From contig JANLHY010000375.1 in the NCBI GenBank assembly GCA_024653795.1, positions 1 through 7,001 of the forward strand: a DNA stretch of 7,001 bases, written 5' to 3'. Positions 5,636 through 7,001 of this stretch are shown one piece after another. The first letter of the stretch is position 1, and each line of letters starts with the position of its first letter. The notes beneath the pieces are model-generated. The model had not been told where the DNA came from. It saw nothing but the letters and a program-made list of their open reading frames with translations, and did no database searches. Origin of the DNA: Candidatus Brocadiaceae bacterium. Its GTDB lineage: Bacteria; Planctomycetota; Brocadiia; Brocadiales; Brocadiaceae. The position numbers and the translations under genes are program-made.

Positions 5636-5750
5636 AAGCGCTCTGTAGTGTGTTACGGACATTGCAGAAAGAATATATGTTGTGGGTGGAAACACCCATT
5701 ATAAGGCTAATTGTGGAAGCCGTAACCTTCCGCAGTTAGCCTTTTTTATT
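5636..5750 (+). ncRNA. Predicted three-hairpin kissing-loop RNA (sRNA or leader attenuator)
   Basis: From the predicted start the RNA would fold into three hairpins. H1 (5642-5668) has a 10-bp stem with two wobbles and a 7-nt loop GUUACGG (5652-5658). H2 (5682-5699) has the core GGGUG-GAAA-CACCC, with a GNRA tetraloop. H3 (5703-5743) has a 17-bp stem with two wobbles and a 7-nt loop CCGUAAC (5720-5726), followed by a T-run. The H1 and H3 loops are exact reverse complements over all seven bases, which predicts a kissing-loop contact or, less likely, dimerisation. I do not recognise any described riboswitch or sRNA family. The toxin-antitoxin genes start 15 nt after the T-run begins to fade and have no room for their own promoter, so this may be their regulated 5' leader; it could equally be a separate small RNA with read-through into the operon. 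Confidence 0.6.
5703..5748 (+). terminator. Strong intrinsic terminator directly upstream of the toxin-antitoxin operon
   Basis: AAGGCTAATTGTGGAAG (5703-5719) pairs with 5727-5743 through 17 bp, including two G-U pairs, around a 7-nt loop, and six Ts start at 5742. It ends only a few bases before the GGAG ribosome binding site (5751-5754) of the antitoxin gene. It is hairpin H3 of the predicted kissing-loop RNA. Confidence 0.85.
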
Positions 5751-5764
5751 GGAGAAAAGAGAAT

Positions 5765-5995
5765 ATGCAAACAACATTAAGGAAACTGGTTAAAAAAACA
5801 GTAGATAAAAAAGTCGGTGACATGACAGTTGGAGAGCTTAAGAAGCTTATAAAGGATGTTGTTCAGGAAGTTATTGATCCTGATTATGGGCTTGAGTTAA
5901 GACCAGAGGCTGAAAAGGAGATACAGGAATCAATGAAGTCAAAAGAAAGGATTCCGGTCGAGGACGTAGCAAAAGAGCTAGGATTAAAATGGTAA
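5765..5995 (+). CDS. Antitoxin of a RelE/ParE-type toxin-antitoxin pair
   Basis: A 76-residue, highly charged small protein directly before, and overlapping by 7 nt, a RelE-like toxin gene; this arrangement is the main evidence for its role. It has a lysine-rich N-terminus (LRKLVKKTVDKKVGD), a helical MTVGELKKLIKDVVQE (20-35), then DPDYGLELRPEAEKEIQES and the C-terminal ERIPVEDVAKELGLKW, which I recognise as common in RelE-partner antitoxins of environmental bacteria. Its C-terminal half would wrap the toxin. The ATG at 5765 has GGAG 10 nt upstream; an internal ATG at 5822 would give a shorter 57-residue form, but its ribosome binding site is poorer. Transcription must enter through the terminator-ended leader upstream, because only about 15 nt separate them. 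Confidence 0.85.
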   Translation: MQTTLRKLVKKTVDKKVGDMTVGELKKLIKDVVQEVIDPDYGLELRPEAEKEIQESMKSKERIPVEDVAKELGLKW

Positions 5996-6252
5996 TACAC
6001 AAGCTTGCCTTTAGCAATCAGGGTAAAAAGCATTTACAATCTTTAGATAAAACTACAGGGCAAAGGATTTTTGATAAACTCAAATGGCTTATAGAGAATG
6101 TTGACAGTGTAGAACATTTACAGCTTAAAGGTAAGTATTCTGGACTTTATAAGCTAAAGGTTGGGGCTTATAGAGTGGTTTATGAAATAGACCACGAGAA
6201 GAAGATTATTACCGTCCATAAGGTAGGACATAGGCGGGATATTTATAAATAG
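5989..6252 (+). CDS. RelE/ParE-superfamily toxin
   Basis: An 87-residue basic protein with the RelE/ParE fold signature: FSNQGKKHLQSLDKTTGQRI helix region (8-27), then the strand block LKGKYSGLYKLKVGAYRVVYEI (46-67) and the C-terminal VHKVGHRRDIY (76-86). R62, H81, R82, R83 and Y86 are in the positions of basic/aromatic residues that RelE-type toxins use to cleave mRNA at the ribosome; whether it is a ribosome-dependent RNase or a gyrase-poisoning ParE type is not certain from sequence, although the YRVVYEI...VGHRRDIY pattern fits RelE better. The ATG lies within the last codons of the antitoxin gene (7-nt overlap), which fits translational coupling. The gene appears intact, so the pair is probably functional. 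Confidence 0.9.
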   Translation: MVIHKLAFSNQGKKHLQSLDKTTGQRIFDKLKWLIENVDSVEHLQLKGKYSGLYKLKVGAYRVVYEIDHEKKIITVHKVGHRRDIYK

Positions 6253-6287
6253 TCAAGGAAGCACAGGTATTACCAGACCTTCATAAT

Positions 6288-6310
6288 CTTGTCCTCGTGA
6301 AAACGGGGAT
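6288..6310 (+). repeat. GAAA-loop hairpin repeat, copy 3
   Basis: It is identical over 23 nt to the copy at 755-777 and on the same strand. It folds as TCCTCGT-GAAA-ACGGGGA (6292-6309). It lies 35 nt after the toxin stop and could act as a 3' hairpin there, although no T-run follows directly (TCCGTTTTATT comes after). Confidence 0.8.
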
Positions 6311-6393
6311 CCGTTTTATTTGCCTCTCATTTTTGGCGGTTTGAAATACGAAGGTTTGATCCCTGACGACCTTGTTAAGAAAGGAGATTCAAT

Positions 6394-6630
6394 TTGGTTA
6401 AACATAAATTAAAAATAACAGCCATTATTTTCCTCCTACTTTTAATTCCTTCAATTGTCTTTGCTGAGTATTTGGGTTCAAAGAACTCAAACAAATATCA
6501 TTATCCAAATTGTGTATGGGCACAAAAAATAAACCCTAAAAATTTAATCAAATTTGATAATCCTGAAGATGCTATAAAAGCTGGTTATGTACCTTGTAAA
6601 GTTTGTCGCCCTCCCGCATCTTCTAAATGA
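6394..6630 (+). CDS. Small exported Ada-type metal-binding-like protein
   Basis: The start is TTG at 6394 with a strong AAGGAG (6381-6386) 7 nt upstream. The 78-residue product begins MVKHKLK, then a hydrophobic stretch (ITAIIFLLLLIPSIVFA, 8-24) typical of a cleaved signal peptide, with probable cleavage after A24. The mature part reads EYLGSKNSNKYHYPNC, then WAQKI, LIKF, DAIKAGYVPCKVCRPP. Cys40, Cys68, Cys71 and His36 resemble the zinc-binding N-terminal domain of Ada (YHYP-x-C ... PCKVCRP), here as a stand-alone exported module. Similar short secreted proteins are known beside nuclease-type domains in other bacteria; its own function is unknown, and metal binding is an inference. Confidence 0.75.
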   Translation: MVKHKLKITAIIFLLLLIPSIVFAEYLGSKNSNKYHYPNCVWAQKINPKNLIKFDNPEDAIKAGYVPCKVCRPPASSK

Positions 6631-6744
6631 GACTTTATAAAAGAAATTATAGTATATGGTGATGAAATACAAATCTACTTTACTACTGTTTTGCTTTTTC
6701 AACGCTGAGTCAATAATTAAGTATGGTGTTCCCTGAATTCTCTA

Positions 6745-7001
6745 TTAATCCCCTTTGTGTATTCTTTGTATCTCTTCATAAGCTCTTGCTTCCCCCAGTT
6801 CCCCCGCCTTGCTTAAATCCTCTAATGCGCCCCATTTATCTTTTAACATTTCTTTAACACCCCCTCGAAAGAGGTAAGCCTCTGCGTATTTAGGATTAAG
6901 CTCTATTGCTTTGCTGTAATCCTGTATAGCTCCTGTATAGTCCTGTAAATCATATTTAACACTCCCACGCCCGAAGTAAGCCCTTGCATCTTTAGGATTA
7001 A
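6745..7001 (-). CDS. TPR-repeat protein, C-terminal part (runs off the window)
   Basis: Reading leftward from the window edge, 84 residues before the stop at 6745-6747 (followed directly by a second stop, TAG) show tetratricopeptide repeats: NPKDARAYFGRG...DYTGAIQDYSKAIELNP, then KYAEAYLFRGG...GALEDLSKAGELG, then EARAYEEIQRIHKGD. The characteristic spacing (A-Y-x-x-RG, then YSKAIELNPKYAEAY) is clear. TPRs mediate protein-protein contact; the N-terminus, which would show a signal peptide or other domains, is outside the window. The gene is convergent with the small exported protein gene, with 114 bp between the stops holding nothing I can name. Confidence 0.9.
   Translation of the reverse strand, partial: NPKDARAYFGRGSVKYDLQDYTGAIQDYSKAIELNPKYAEAYLFRGGVKEMLKDKWGALEDLSKAGELGEARAYEEIQRIHKGD

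Noticed and set aside
6320..6412. Short frame starting TTG (LPLIFGGLKYEGLIPDD...) just before the exported protein
   Set aside because: It looks mildly protein-like, but it is about 30 codons, has no ribosome binding site and overlaps the next gene start. It is probably chance or an unrecognisable remnant.

Overview
The window looks like a chromosomal stretch of a Gram-negative bacterium of moderate-to-low GC. Its intergenic gaps are full of palindromes, REP-like elements and short-period repeats. Together with a decayed four-helix-bundle (23S rRNA intervening-sequence-type) gene, a TPR protein and stand-alone sensory genes, this style resembles anammox Planctomycetes (Brocadia/Kuenenia group). 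That assignment is an inference from style, not from a marker gene.

Layout. 1-328 has no gene and holds stacked palindromes. 329-711 (+) is a broken four-helix-bundle gene, followed by two tandem copies of a GAAA-loop hairpin repeat; a 17-nt perfect inverted repeat (226-242 / 816-832) brackets this block. 957-1550 (+) encodes a CsgG/LpoB-like lipoprotein, with a palindrome of one family on each side. On the minus strand a two-component pair follows: a GAF-PAS histidine kinase (3671-2040) and an overlapping receiver-only response regulator (2068-1700). A minus-strand macrodomain gene (4354-3818) lies inside a 15-nt perfect inverted repeat. 4391-4809 is gene-free and holds a heptamer-repeat hairpin and a C/G-rich nested repeat. 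4810-5436 (+) is an FMN nitroreductase.

5437-5764 holds the most striking element. A good promoter (TTGACA-17-TAGGAT) is followed by three hairpins in about 110 nt. The third is a strong intrinsic terminator whose 7-nt loop is exactly complementary to the 7-nt loop of the first, so a kissing-loop RNA is predicted. It ends 14-22 nt before a RelB-like/RelE-like toxin-antitoxin operon (5765-6252) that has no room for a promoter of its own. The RNA may therefore be a conditional-terminator leader of that operon, or an independent sRNA.

Downstream are a third copy of the GAAA-loop hairpin repeat, a small exported Ada-type metal-binding-like protein with a TTG start (6394-6630, +), and the C-terminal end of a TPR protein on the minus strand (6745-7001, running off the window).

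The genes do not form one pathway. Clear functional couplings are the kinase/regulator pair, the antitoxin/toxin pair, and probably the structured RNA with the toxin-antitoxin operon.
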